64,000 nt of DNA from the NCBI GenBank assembly GCA_013398955.1, contig VWPU01003086.1:1-64000 (forward strand), in the 5' to 3' direction. This DNA comes from Callaeas wilsoni (taxonomy: Eukaryota; Chordata; Aves; Passeriformes; Callaeidae). This document shows positions 13,326 through 24,913 of the stretch, piece by piece. The first letter of the stretch is position 1. Each line of letters opens with the position of its first letter. Position numbers and translations under genes: made by a program. Under the pieces are notes generated by a model that was not told where the DNA came from, searched no databases, and saw only the letters and a list, made by a program, of their open reading frames with translations.

Positions 13326-14187
13326 CTTCTATTTAATGTTGTTTTACCTTATTATTCTGTAATATTGACAGAAAGTATGTACAAGAAATGAAAATTTAAA
13401 ATGTCTCAAGTAATGCTGTAGTGATGAAGTAAACAATAAAGAATTACTCACTGTTCTTTTAAATATACATTAAAAGGTGTAATATCTCAAGCATACAGTT
13501 TAACAACTTCAAGAACTTGAAATTCTGAGATGACATTCACAAAAGTGTTAGCTTTAAAAAAACATACTCAAATGTTTCTATAACCCCTCACATAAAACAC
13601 AGGGCCCATATTTTAATCCTACTTATGTTCAAGACATTTTGCCAGTTCAAGACAGTGAATTTTAATGGAAATGGCAACTTTTATGCATAGACATTCATTA
13701 CGCTTCAGAGTCAAAAGACATTTAATAGAAAAATTCCATTGCAATTTATTTTTTCAAAATTTTATTGCAATTGCAACATTCAAAATAAAAAGCTTATTGC
13801 CTGGAATACCTGACTAATTGATACTGTGAGAGATGGTGGGGCTTTTTATGTCCCAGAAAATTATAATCATCATCACGTTTTTACTTCATTGCAATTAGTA
13901 CTCAGAACACTACTGGGAGCACATATGTTTTTCAAATTATCACTGATAATGTGTGGTAATTTCTATCTAAGATCTTGTACGTCACTTATTATGAAGTCAG
14001 TCACTGAATAGCTCTTACTGAATAGCAGTAAGCTATGCTGGTATTTTCTAGTATACAAAGAAAAATACTTTTTACCCTTAATATTAAAACTTAAATTTTC
14101 TCCAGATTCAGAGGAACAAGTTCTTACAATTATTCATTCAGAAAATGTACAGATTTTGTATTGCAGTGATGAGAAAATTTGATTAGC
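13326..14187. other. Unique AT-rich sequence
   Basis: No gene or named repeat is seen. Confidence 0.4.
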
Positions 14188-14192
14188 AATAG

Positions 14193-15395
14193 CATCCGGG
14201 TTTGAAAGACAGGTGCCTGCCAAGGAAGGCGGAAACCTCCCTTGGAATGGAAAATATGGCCCCCTTCCCTCCAAATTATTATAACTTTGAAATTACGGGG
14301 CTTTCAGGCAAAGATATGGGAAAAGTAATAACAGGTCTTTACTAGAATACATATATACATATATATCAATAAAATATATAAAAATAGATTTAAAACAAGG
14401 CAGACGAACAGCGACAGCAGCAGCAACAAACAGAAAAACCAGAGAGCCACCAGCAGCCTTCTCCCGGCTGTCAGGTGCTTTCCGCTTGGTGCAGTGCCGG
14501 TCGCAGCCAGCAGGGGCGCCGGTGGCTCCCGGCCGGGCAGGGCGGGTGCGGTGAGTCCCCCGCGCCTGCAGGGGGCGCTGTGCCGCGAGCGCGGCCGCCT
14601 CTCCACACGGGCAATGGCGGCACTGCCGGCGGGAGAGCGAGAAAAGCGGCTCCTTTACAAACCCCGGGGACGGCCAGCGTCGGTGCCCCTCAGGACGGCG
14701 AAATGGGCTGTAGCGGGAGACTCGGAGCAGCGGGCTGGAATGGCAGAGGTGAGCACATCTGAGGCGGCAAACAAAGTGTAGCAATAAAAACTCCAGAGCT
14801 GTGCCAGGAGCCAGGGGGTGTCCGGGTGGGCACAGGATGCTGGGTAAAAGTGTAGCAAAAAGGAAAAAGGCCCTAAGCAGCGGCAGAAAACAGTGGGGCT
14901 GGGCAGTGGCAGCCCAGAGGCACTCCCTCTGGGGACAGGGGTCGGCGTCCCAGGTGTTCCCTGAGGCACACAGCAGATGGGGAGGGTCCTTTCCAGTGAG
15001 GTCGGATGTTGGAAAGGTCCCAGTCCAACAGCTGCCCTTACGAGCAAAGGCTCACCCTTGGCAGGAGAAGCCGTAAAGGGCTGGACTCTGCGGTGGCAGC
15101 TAATTCTCCCCATGGTAGCAGCATTCAACCATTCCCCTCCAGTCCCGAGAGCAAGAGAGCAAGGGAAGGGATGAACCCAGCCCCTGACCCTCCAGCCAAA
15201 ATCTTGCAGTATCTCTGCACTTCCCAAGAGAAAGCCCCCCAGCTAAGAGACTGCAGCCAGCTTCACCCCTCCCTCCATCTTGGCCACGTCCTTTGTCTCT
15301 TTTAAGTATCCATTGTTCCAGTGTCTTAGGCAGAAACTGGGAGAAAAATTCCCTAAGAGAAAGGAAAAAAAAGGAACAAATCCTAACTTCCAACA
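14193..15395 (-). mobile_element. Long CpG-rich ERV LTR (about 1.2 kb)
   Basis: Target duplication AATAG flanks the unit (14188-14192 and 15396-15400). The right end is ...TTCCAACA, so read on the minus strand the LTR begins TGTTGG. The left end, CATCCGGGTTTGAAAGACAG, looks like a TGTCCGGG terminus with the first bases mutated. The core at about 14460-14760 is strongly GC-rich with many CpGs, unlike the surrounding AT-rich DNA. From memory the blocks ggtgcctgccaaggaagg, ctctgcggtggcagct and the ccattgttccagtgtctta block belong to a passerine LTR. No internal viral sequence adjoins it. Confidence 0.76.
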
Positions 15396-15400
15396 AATAG

Positions 15401-18400
15401 AAATATGATTTCTAAGTATTAAGAGCAGAAAACAACTGAAATTTTTTTTGATGGAATGCATTAATAGATGTAGAAATACTTGGAAATATTGATTGCTGAA
15501 TTCACAGGACTTTATTCAAGTATTCCTGACATTAGTAATTCTGGTCTACAGACTATAAACAGAATAGCATTGATGTTTTCAATAGATCAATAAATAAAGT
15601 TAAAGTGCATGGTGACTGATACAGCAGAGCTCCAAATCAAAAGACAAACTCCAAAAAGCTTATTAGAGGAAGTAAAATATGGTAGGAGAAAGGTGCACAA
15701 AGACAGGGCTGTTTTGAAAAAGTTAAACCAGATTCACATTCAACAGGGAAAACAGATCCTTCAGTCGTATCTAAGAATTATTTTTTGCAGATTGTTGCAG
15801 TAAAGATGAAATATGAAACTATTCTATTGGAAATGAAGCCTGAATGTTAGAATTTTAATGTTTTTTCAGCTTCCCATTTACAAGGAATGTAGAAATTTAG
15901 CCATAAAAATAACTTTGAGAGTATGTGCAACTGCTTTTGTTCCCTCTCTAAATTTTGTTAAATACAGGAGGGCTCACAGAAGTGTCCTCCCTGTGAACAG
16001 TCTGTGTTGCAAATTTAACACAATGAAAGGGTTAATTACATTTCAGTTCATTGCCTGCCAGGGAGTAGATAAAGGTGGAAATTTTCTAAATATAATTCTT
16101 CTGCTCTGTCTACTGAAACTATGTAGTGTATGTTGAGGACATTCAAGGACAGATACGATTGCTTCACTGAAGCGGAGTTTTCTAGCTATAACCCTCAACC
16201 AAAAAATATTTCATTAAAGAATTTCCCACTTACAGTGCATCATTATTCCTGTCAATGCACTTCCACGGAGGAAGGATGACAGTCATTCTAGGTGATATTA
16301 AGGCCAGTGATTTCCTAAATTGGTGATGAGATACTCTGAAGCTAAGGCAGGGAATGCAACAGAATTTTGTCGTATGTGCAAGAATGTCTTGCTGCACAGA
16401 AATTTACACCAGGCATTACAGTGCAAGAAAACTCTTTCTATCAGGCAAGTTTTATGCCCAATAACTTTTCTCTTTTTAATAGCTAGAATGCAGCAAAAAA
16501 AAAAGATATGGCCACCCTAAATCTGCTCACATAAACTTTAGGAAGGTAAATAACATTCTCATAAGCATGTCACAAAAAAAATGGAGATTATAACAGCAGT
16601 CAGGCCACTCTTTACCTACAGACTTAATATACAGCAGAATTTCAGATATTATCATTAAACCTTAATAGTATTGAACTTTATGGCTATATCTGTGGTGTAA
16701 TATCTTTGGATGGAATGCTTTTGTATTGATGATTCCAGATCTGAGGATGCAGTGGGACTTTGATAGCAAATGTAGATTACCAGAACATTCTTCCTGGACT
16801 CCATTCATTTTTCTTCTTACTGATTTACCTCAGTCTAGTATAATTCCCTGCTTACGTAAACAGGGATGGACACCTTCATTTTTTACTAAGAAGAATACTG
16901 AGAAGCTTTTGTAACACACCACATTAAGTGTGGGAAACACTAACTGTTGATTTTCGCAAATTCCCAGATGTAGTGTTTGGGTGAGAGGAGTTTATTAATG
17001 AGTTTAATCACTCATGTGTTCAACATCTGGCATTGGCTGTGCTAACACTACAGTCTTTACCCAACAGCTTTTGACAAAATACTTATTGCCATTTTCCTGT
17101 GCAAAATAATAGAAAATAATATCCCTTGTAGGATATGTAGGAAAGACAAGGTGATAGACCAAGAAGGCAAATACAAAAATAAGATTGTTTTACAATTTCT
17201 TGAGGATTTTTTTTTTTATGCCAAAGCATTTTCAGGGAGAAGTAAAAAGTCTTAAGGACATAGCTCATAAAACCCCACCTATACAGCTGTAAGAAAACAA
17301 CATGAGCATAATGTGCATAATAACTTCTCTTTCAAATATTCGGATTTTTTTAAAAGAAATATTGGTATTTTAAAATAAAATCCTGTTTCATATCTGAGAG
17401 ATGAGAGACTTAGAGTGGAAAACATAATTCAGTATCCTTTCTTCTTTCAATGACACTACAATGTCACTCGAGTGCCTGGAATAGTATGAGAGATACCAGG
17501 CCATAAGGTTAAGATGTTTAACTTGCAAGCTAATGAAAGGGAATGAGTCCTTCTCACAGAGAAGCACAGTAGCTGTTCCCTCTTAAGACCATGAAAGGAT
17601 TTTTTTTCTCCATTAAGACCATCAAAGCAGCGTCCATTATGAAATTTTTTTCCCAAATAAGAAGCTATAGTCTATCTCATTTCATAAGAGTAATAAACAT
17701 CTGTTGCTGTAAGTCATCAATATCTACTTTCACCAATGAAGGCTCACTGTATGTAACACTAGCAAAGAACTTAATGCTTGCTGTGAAAAACTAGCATGTC
17801 AACATGTTTAACAGAGAGGAGTTGTTGGCTTTTTTTTAATTTGAAGAACAATAGCATTTCCAAGCAATTTATTTTATTGATGAACTGACTTTATGCTTTT
17901 TGCTGCCTGCTGTCTCTGGAATTGCTCTTATTATTTCTCAGGGCAAAGTACTCCTTTTTGACATCACTATTGTTCTTTAATTCCAGTTCTAGTCTGCAGC
18001 TACTGATCTGTCATCTTTGGGACTATCATTTTCTCTTCAATTCACTCAAATATGAAAATGCAGTGGAAATTTACTTCAAATTACATCGAAAGGTACACAT
18101 GGAGAGACAATCCATTCCAAGATTCTTCCTACTACTAAGAATTCATAGTGGGTTTTAAAATCTCAGAATTTTTTTTAAAGCTTCACTTTCATGCTTAACA
18201 TCACCAGTAATAGTTTTAGTCTATGAGAGAAAGAAAAGCTAGATTGCCATACGACAATGCTATCACTCCTGAAGTATTACAGTGAATTCTTCTCTAATAT
18301 AGGCAAGTGAGCAAATGAAATTTAGCACTGCATTAGAGATTTATCATGTCGCACAGTAACTGATGTGAATGCCTTTAGCAGGAAAAAAGAAGTATCACAT

Positions 18401-18473
18401 TTTTACAACAGTTTGCAGTCTTACTCATCTGGTACTTTAGCATCTGCATTTTCAGCTGGAGATTGAGGAGGTG
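15401..18473. other. Unique AT-rich sequence
   Basis: No gene, RNA or named repeat is recognised; only short poly-A and poly-T runs occur. Confidence 0.4.
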
Positions 18474-18520
18474 TTTTGCACTGAAATACCCAATAGCTTT
18501 TTGTACTGAAATACCCAACA
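18474..18520. repeat. Two-copy 23-24 bp tandem duplication
   Basis: The units ttttgcactgaaataccca... and tttttgtactgaaataccca... lie side by side with few differences. It is a small local duplication with no evident function. Confidence 0.7.
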
Positions 18521-20790
18521 TGACCAATTTATTTATACTGTTAGCTCCTACAACTTGCAGATTTTACAGAGGATAAGAGCTGGGAGTGCTCATGGGAGCT
18601 CCTGTTAAAAATCTACTGCCAAAAAAGAGCTGATTTGTTCAATCCCCAGTGGACTAACATTTGTCCTCTCCCATGTGCAGTCTGGAAATCATTCTTTCCA
18701 GACGTCACTTACCTTGAGGCTCACCAAAAAAACCAAAACAAAGCATGTATTTCCAAGCAGTTAGTCTTCTGCTGCTCACCTAAAGACAAGATTGCACCAG
18801 CCATGAATTTTAATTTATAATCCAAAAATATATTTGGGTATAGCTACTTTCTTTTTGTCACATAGCCATTATAATGGCAAACTAGGATTATAATTTCTCT
18901 CATTTACCGAGTGAAGAAAAGCACTGTTCTCCTTTAGGGTAATGACTTTTACTAGCCTCCAAAGGTTCCTCTTCAGGAAATATCTGAAGTCCAATTGTGA
19001 TCCATGCTAAGATCACCTAACATCAGCAGAATTCAATGCATGCAACTGGAGTTACATTTGACTAAATCAAATGTAAATGTAGAGCACTTGAGCAAAAGAC
19101 TGAAGAAGTCAGAGTGGGAGGATATCAACTTCTTTGTCATTTAAAATCTCAGAAAAAATATGTAACATTTCGTGTGGGCAAATATTCACAGTTTTGCTAG
19201 GCAAGGATATTTTGCTAGGCAAGGATATTTTGCTTGTGAATCTTCATAAAGATACTGAAAAGAAGGTTTCCATTAACTAGAAAACAAATGTGCTTTTCCA
19301 GATACTAGGGCATAAAATCAGTTTCTTCATAGCTGTTTATCTTATATCTCATCAGCTTCAGAGAACACAGACCTTACCAGTCAGCTTTTTCCCTTTTATT
19401 TATTTTTTTTATTCTCATAATCTGGTTTTAGTTTATTTAGTCTGGAAATTGAATCATGCCTTCACAGTTCATGCAGAATAAGAAATTAACTCATAAACTG
19501 AACTTACTTAATGGAATATCTGTCCTCTTTTCTGGGAATGCCTTATTTCGACTTCATGTGTTCATTAAAAAATAGAACTAGACAGTGTGAAATACAAATA
19601 ATAGAACCAAATATACACTCTGTAAGCAAGATAAAGTGAGGCAAGTCAGTTCATCTTTTTGATGCTCTTTAGAAAATATTTGAAAATACCGTGAGAGATC
19701 AAAAAATTGCTTTGCATCATTCATAGATGTTTTGCTCCAAGGCAGGCTACTATCAACCTATCATAAAACAACCACTGCCACTAAAACAAAGAACTGGTGT
19801 TTTATTCCAGCTCTCATAGAAGTTGCTCCTACTTCAAACAATTTTGAAAGGTACTGAATTGCTTTTTTAACACTTTTTAACACTTCTGTTCTCAAACACT
19901 GCTAACACTTCTGTTCATTTTAATAAACTATTTATATTTTATGACTTGAAGAAATCGGACAGCTAAAGCCAAATAATCAGTGGAATAAAGACAGGGTGTA
20001 ACTGAAGAAATTAACTTGAAAATGCCTTTTTCATTTTATACTGTATGGTGACCATGGATATTTACAAGCATCATGAAAAGGCTGAATGCAGAAGAACCAT
20101 TTAAGTTTTTCCTAAAAAATTTATGACTTACAGTTTTAAGAGTATTGCTCTGATGAAATGTCTTCAGTATTTGTGCATTTTCTAAGAAAACAGTCTACTT
20201 CCAAGAGCCCATGCAGGTCTCTGCATGAGGTTAAACTTCTTAAGTTGCAACATACCAATGAGTTCAGGATAAAAATATTGAGAGTGATTCTTCAATTTCT
20301 CATACCAGATGGGAGAAATTAATTTATTATCAACAAATCATGTTCTTTCATGACTATGTATTTCCCATAAGTATAGTGAGCAGCTAGAAATGTATTTCAA
20401 CAACCCCTGGACATGATTGGACAAGTCAAAATTCTTGATTCATTTGAAAAAGAATGTGGAACAATTTGTAGCCTTTAACTGAAGTTGCACAGTTGTTTAA
20501 CTACTAACCATGGTAGCTAAAAGTGAACGGCAGTTTTCATTTTCACCAAAGCAAAAAAAAAAAAAAGCACACAAGATCAAATTACATATTCTCACCATGC
20601 TGATCCATATAAACAGATTCTGCAGTTACTCAGTTTCAGCTGAAATGAAAACTCATTGCCAAGTTCAACCACACAAGAAGATAAATACATATAATCTGCA
20701 AGTACATATACACATATGGTACGCTGCATTTTCAGAACTTGGTGTTTTTCTGCACTCTGGTGTTATGTGTAGTCAAAGGCCCTTCTGCCC
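18521..20790. other. Unique AT-rich sequence with one small tandem repeat
   Basis: A unit of ttttgctaggcaaggata is repeated twice at about 19192-19228. Otherwise no gene or named repeat is seen. Confidence 0.4.
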
Positions 20791-20818
20791 AGAGAACAGT
20801 ATTCTGCAATGACTGTGC
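20791..20818 (-). repeat. Second copy of provirus primer-site/leader, left part
   Basis: The block agagaacagtattctgcaat followed by gactgtgc closely matches 21900-21925 (agagaacagtatcctgct then gactgtgcc). The rest of the same junction lies at 21270-21298, beyond the inserted LTR at 20819-21269. Removing the insertion and one copy of GTGC rejoins the two halves. This shows that the LTR-tail/primer-site junction exists twice within about 1.1 kb. Confidence 0.7.
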
Positions 20819-21269
20819 TGATGCCTTAGGATTTTAGCTTTTATATTTTTCACATATTCGTAAGCCTGCAATTCTTTAGTGTATAACTCTAAACTCCATA
20901 TAGAGCACTAGCTACTGCTTTCCCATTTTGGTCGGACACAACAATTCCTCTCTAGGCCTGGGAATCAAGGACACCTCACTGTCTCAGGCCCCAAGAAATG
21001 TAAACAAATGTGAGTTGGGGGAGAGCAAACTTGGGGTAAATGACTTCATTACCTGAAGCTGTAATTGGAAGATTAATCCCTAACATGCAAATAGACCAAA
21101 TTTATAAAAGTATGAAAACCCATGGCCTCTGGTCCACTTTTTGGGTGTAGCCCCTGGGTAGGGCTTCGTGTGCCCTAAATGTACCTGAAGGCCCTTCAAT
21201 AAATATAACCACTCTTTATTCCCTTAATTTTGTCTGGCCTCTGTTTTTAGGTAGCCCCAAAACGCATCA
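20819..21269 (+). mobile_element. Solo LTR with 4-bp target duplication (ERV1-like)
   Basis: This 451-bp LTR starts TGATGCCTTAGG and ends ACGCATCA, flanked by GTGC at 20815-20818 and 21270-21273. A 4-bp duplication is typical of the ERV1/gammaretrovirus class. Orientation is plus: TATA-like tttataaaag near 21100 and AATAAA at 21198-21203 are followed by a T-rich stretch. A related copy in the opposite orientation lies at 55355-55795. It has inserted into the primer-binding-site copy of another endogenous retrovirus. Confidence 0.83.
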
Positions 21270-21298
21270 GTGCCAATAATGTTATGGATGGAGTGAAC
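21270..21298 (-). repeat. Second copy of provirus LTR tail/primer-site junction, right part
   Basis: The plus strand reads gtgccaataatgttatggat then ggagtgaac, matching 21922-21947 (gtgccaataatgttgtggat then tgagtgag). On the minus strand this is about 19 nt of LTR tail followed by the start of the primer-binding site. Only this tail is present; the rest of an LTR is missing and the gag-like frame abuts it directly. Confidence 0.68.
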
Positions 21299-21563
21299 CT
21301 ATTACTCCTCTGACCTCCTCAGAGTTCTTCAGAAAGTTCCGTCTTATGGATCTCATTTTAAATTCAGGAATTTCTTCCTCTTTCAGAGGTGAGGGTTCTG
21401 TGCTTTCATGAAAATCCAATTCAACATTTTCATCACTAATTTCATCAGAGCTTTTACAAATGTCACCATCCCCATCCTCAGGTGATATTATTAACTTTGG
21501 AATTTGTTTAATATCTGAAGATTTGGGGTTTTTTAATACTGTTAATTTCAATTTTTCTCTCAA
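21282..21563 (-). pseudogene. Gag-like frame of a truncated provirus, 3' block
   Basis: This is a 93-codon open frame on the minus strand. It is lysine- and glutamate-rich, with a helical, possibly coiled-coil N-terminus (residues 1-25), an acidic middle (about 28-63) and a basic tail (about 69-80). Its last codons run into the LTR-tail copy at 21280-21298. It lies downstream of the LTR and primer-binding site on the same strand, where gag would be expected. The identification as gag is positional inference; I do not recognise a named domain. Stops and frame changes separate it from the block at 21710-21908, so no continuous product is possible. Confidence 0.5.
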
Positions 21564-21709
21564 GGTTTTTGTTTTTTCCTTGGATCCTTTTAGCTTGTTG
21601 TTTCAATTTGTCATTTTATCATCTGTTGCCTCCATTAGCAAGCAGATTTTAAACACAGTGTAAGTGCATGAAAAAATGTATTTTCTCCTGTTTTATCTTT
21701 CAGCAATTC

Positions 21710-21908
21710 CTACTTTTCATTTATTTTCTCTTGTATTAGTCCCCACTCAAACCAGTTATCTACTGGCCAAGGGTCATCAGTTTCTATATGAACACTGTGT
21801 CCTTGTAGGTAATCTGCTAAGCCTTTGGTCTGTTTTTCTAAATCTTTTGCCATCCTGCCTTTGACCATGCCAATTATGTTATGAATTGTCAAAGGGTCAG
21901 AGAACAGT
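21710..21908 (-). pseudogene. Gag-like frame of a truncated provirus, 5' block
   Basis: The minus-strand frame stays open from the primer-binding site through a 60-codon stretch starting with M at 21892. It carries a tryptophan-rich motif, DDPWPVDNWFEWG (residues 39-51), and then ends at a stop. Its position just after an LTR and a tRNA-like primer site supports an N-terminal gag (matrix-like) remnant. The reading frame is broken before the 21282-21563 block. No pro, pol or env remnant follows, and no second LTR of this family lies downstream, so the provirus is truncated and dead. Confidence 0.52.
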
Positions 21909-21926
21909 ATCCTGCTGACTGTGCCA
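21909..21926 (-). other. Primer-binding site, tRNA-Ser-like
   Basis: On the minus strand, TGGCACAGTCAGCAGGAT begins 4 nt after the LTR terminus (...CCACAACA). It matches 15 of 18 positions of the complement of a vertebrate tRNA-Ser(AGA) 3' end as I recall it. Location and TGG start fit a retroviral primer-binding site. The tRNA assignment is from memory. Confidence 0.6.
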
Positions 21927-21930
21927 ATAA

Positions 21931-22656
21931 TGTTGTGGATTGAGTGAGAGCAGTAGACAAGCCCTGCCTTAGGCTCAGATTTTTGGCAGCAGCTCTACTC
22001 AGGTGATGTGCACCTAAATAGCTCTGGCTCACAAATTCTCAAGAATGACAGATCAGGTTAGATTATAAAATGGGTTATTTATTGAATAGACAGGATATTA
22101 GCAGACTAAAGGCCTTAAACAAGTTATTTATTACACAAGATTAAAAAAAAAGAACTACTAGTAGATTACATCAAACACTGCATGACAAAAAGGTACCTAT
22201 GTTACAGCTGGCAGAGAAACAGTATGGATTAGGAGTCAATGGAACTGACACTGAATTGATGATGTGGTACACAGAGCCCTTCACTCAGCCNCCCTCAAGA
22301 GCCACAAAGCAGCACCCTGACTTGACTTTAAAGACCTCACACATTTCCAGGGAATGTGCAGAAGAGTTCTGCTTTGTGAAAGTTTGGGTAGCTTTTATAA
22401 TTTTTAAAGTGAAGTGTCTGTCAGTCAGCAATTCAAGCTTATCTTCCTACAATCTTGCTTTCAAGGCAAGATGTTTACTGTCAGTGGGGAATGTCACTTC
22501 CATGGCACCAGAATAACTCACTACAAGACAAGCTGTCCTGATTGAGTTATTTCACCAGTTAGCAAATTCACATCAGAGGAAGATGCCCTGAGCTATCACA
22601 CCAGCTGACAGGCACAACAGATAAGCCTTCCTGTGGCAGTATAACATCCTGCTACA
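21931..22656 (-). mobile_element. 5' LTR of a truncated ERV (LTR family 2)
   Basis: This LTR is 726 bp, with plus-strand ends TGTTGTGG and GCTACA. It is near-identical by eye to the solo LTR at 48558-49287 and related to the one at 24219-24913. Minus orientation is supported by AATAAA read on that strand (22078-22083) and by the primer site and gag-like frames to its left. There is no matching target duplication, as expected for one end of a truncated provirus. An N at 22291 marks an unresolved base or gap within it. The 105-codon plus-strand frame is a shadow. Confidence 0.85.
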
Positions 22657-23654
22657 TCTGGGTTCCTCTCTGCATAACAGAACTGCATTAGTCGACACCG
22701 ACCAAACAACGCAGTGATTTTTGTGTCTTTTTTACTGCTGAACGGCCTGCAATAAACATCTATACTTCCAAGAGTGAAATTTAGAAAGGACTTTGAGACA
22801 ACCTGACTTATGCATTTATTGCATTACTTTACTGTGGTGTTCTCTTGTCAGAAATCTGTATAGTAAAGGACACTGTCTGATTCTTGGTTACTTCCGTGTC
22901 TGTGGACAGACAACCTCTTTTGCATCACCTCCACTCTGAAGGTGGACAAACACTACCACAATTTTACCTTTGAATGCATGTACTGATGACTCAGTCATGA
23001 TGGAGTCCTTCAGAAATCCCACTCCCTAACCTGTTCCACTCCCAATCCCACTCCCTAACATATATTTGAAATATGTTTAAAAATTGTATTAGCAATTAGT
23101 GAAAATCAGAAGGGGAGAAAGTGGACTGTTTTCTCCAAGAATATCAGGAATCTACTCAGATTTAATGAAGTTGATCAGGATTGCAGTGATAGAGAGGTCC
23201 ATTGGAACTGTATTAAAATTATATTAAAACCCCACAAAATATTCTATCTGAAAAAACCTCTGAGCTTCAAAACTTAATACTGGTATAAGGATCATGAGAA
23301 TTATCAGAAGTGCTTGTCCTGCTTCTGTGCTCTGAGGCAACAATTTCAGTACTCTCTGGACACCTGACTAGGTGCTTTGCCTATTAGAATAATTTTCCTA
23401 GATAAGCAACAACCCACAGAAGCAGCTGTATCAACTGCAAAGTGTTATGCCAGTGCTTTCCACAGAAGTCATAGCATATGAACAGAATCAGTAATTGCAG
23501 TATCATTGCTGATGGAAATGAGGTAGAACACCTCCCTCCAATGTCACTAAATAGATCTTGATTTTAATTGTTCTCAGTATTAAAAGAGGCACTAATGTAG
23601 CTCATTATGCAAGCTTTCTAATAATTTTATTCCCCATTTTTTCTACTAACTGAG
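22657..23654. other. Unique sequence with a small direct repeat
   Basis: A 16-bp block, aatcccactccctaac, is partly duplicated near 23015-23058. No gene is recognised. Confidence 0.4.
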
Positions 23655-24218
23655 ACAATGAGAAGTCCAAGGCAGTCAAGGGAGCCTCCAGGGCCCTGGT
23701 ATGACTAGTTAAGGGATCAGGAACACAGGTAGTTTTCTCCTCTACCCTTCCAGTCACAGGGAATGAGGAAACAAAAAACACTGTTTCTGAGCCACTGGCT
23801 CTGAGCCTGGTGCCACTGGCAGAACTTTTGGGGTTTCAATTGTGGGTCCATCTACATAACCCCAGACCTGCTGGAGATGGATGGGGCACACCAAAGGGGT
23901 AAAGGATCTTTGCACAGGAGTTATCGGGGCTCATTGAAAGAGCTTTAAACTAGATCAGAAGGGAGAAAGGTAAATATGAGGCTCACTGGAGATAAACCTG
24001 AGGGCCACACACCAGTATCTCAGGGAGTGTGTTATTGAGGTCCTTTGGTCTGACTTCTCAGTAGACACATGGAATAGAGATCCATGCGGCGGCAGACACA
24101 AGGGTTATTGATATATTAAAAACTATGGAAGTACCTGAGCGACTTCCCATCCAAAAAGAGGTGGCCGTATCAGTAGCCCAACTGAAGTGTATCAACACCA
24201 GTGAACACAGCACGGGCC

Positions 24219-24913
24219 TGTTACGAATGGATGTGAGTGTTTTAGCTAAGTCTCTGCCTTTTGCCCAGGCCTCTGGCAGCAGGCAGTAGCTTTATTGGCC
24301 ATCACCTCAAGACCCACTTTCGCTCGCAAGTTCTTTAATAAATGGCTGATTCGGTCTATTATAGAATGAACTATTTATTCAATAGACACAAAACTAACAG
24401 ACATAAGACTTAAAACAAACTATATACTACACAGGAATAAAAATAAAAAGAAACTACTAGTATGTATATATAGCGTGAGGTTAAAGGTACTAACACATTT
24501 ACAGCTAGTGAAGAAATAATTTAACTTAGGATCCAATGTATCTTACCATCCAATTGTTGGTGGGGCCCACATGGAGATCCTTTCCCTCAATTCCCAGGAA
24601 AGTAACCGCGGAATCTGCATCCAAACTCTGGGGAGAAGTCCCCCACACTCTCAGGGTGTGTGTGTAGAAGGCTTCTACCTCCGTGAAATCTCGTTTATCT
24701 TTTATAGTTTGTAAAACAGTGTCTCTCAGTCAAGAATATCTCTGTTAGCTCTTTCCACATCTGCTCTCCAGACTAAGATGTTGATTCTTAGCTGGGGCTT
24801 GAGCCCTTTTGGCGCCAGAGAAGACCCCTTACTGGGCCTTTCAGCTCCTAGGTTATCTCTTCCATATCTGCACCAATCATCTGTGGTAGAGAGGGGGAGG
24901 ATGTCCTGCCACA
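24219..24913 (-). mobile_element. Solo LTR (family 2, diverged) inserted in CR1
   Basis: This 695-bp unit starts TGTTACGAATGG and ends CTGCCACA. It is flanked by GGGCC at 24214-24218 and 24914-24918, an exact 5-bp target duplication. Shared features with 21931-22656 and 48558-49287 include a TGTTA start, a tttattcaatag block (AATAAA on the minus strand), gaaactactagta and the cctgcyaca end. It is older or from a different subfamily than those two. Removing it restores continuous CR1 sequence. Confidence 0.88.

Noticed and set aside
14494..14781. GC-rich frame with Kozak-like ATG and donor site as the first exon of a host gene
   Set aside because: It lies wholly inside a 1.2-kb unit with AATAG target duplications and LTR-type ends, and the encoded residues match no protein I know. 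It is kept only as a possible LTR-derived transcript start.
22199..22516. 105-codon frame, with a parallel frame at 48891-49175, as a conserved small protein
   Set aside because: The similarity reflects two copies of one LTR. The frames are antisense to the LTR and differ at the N region.
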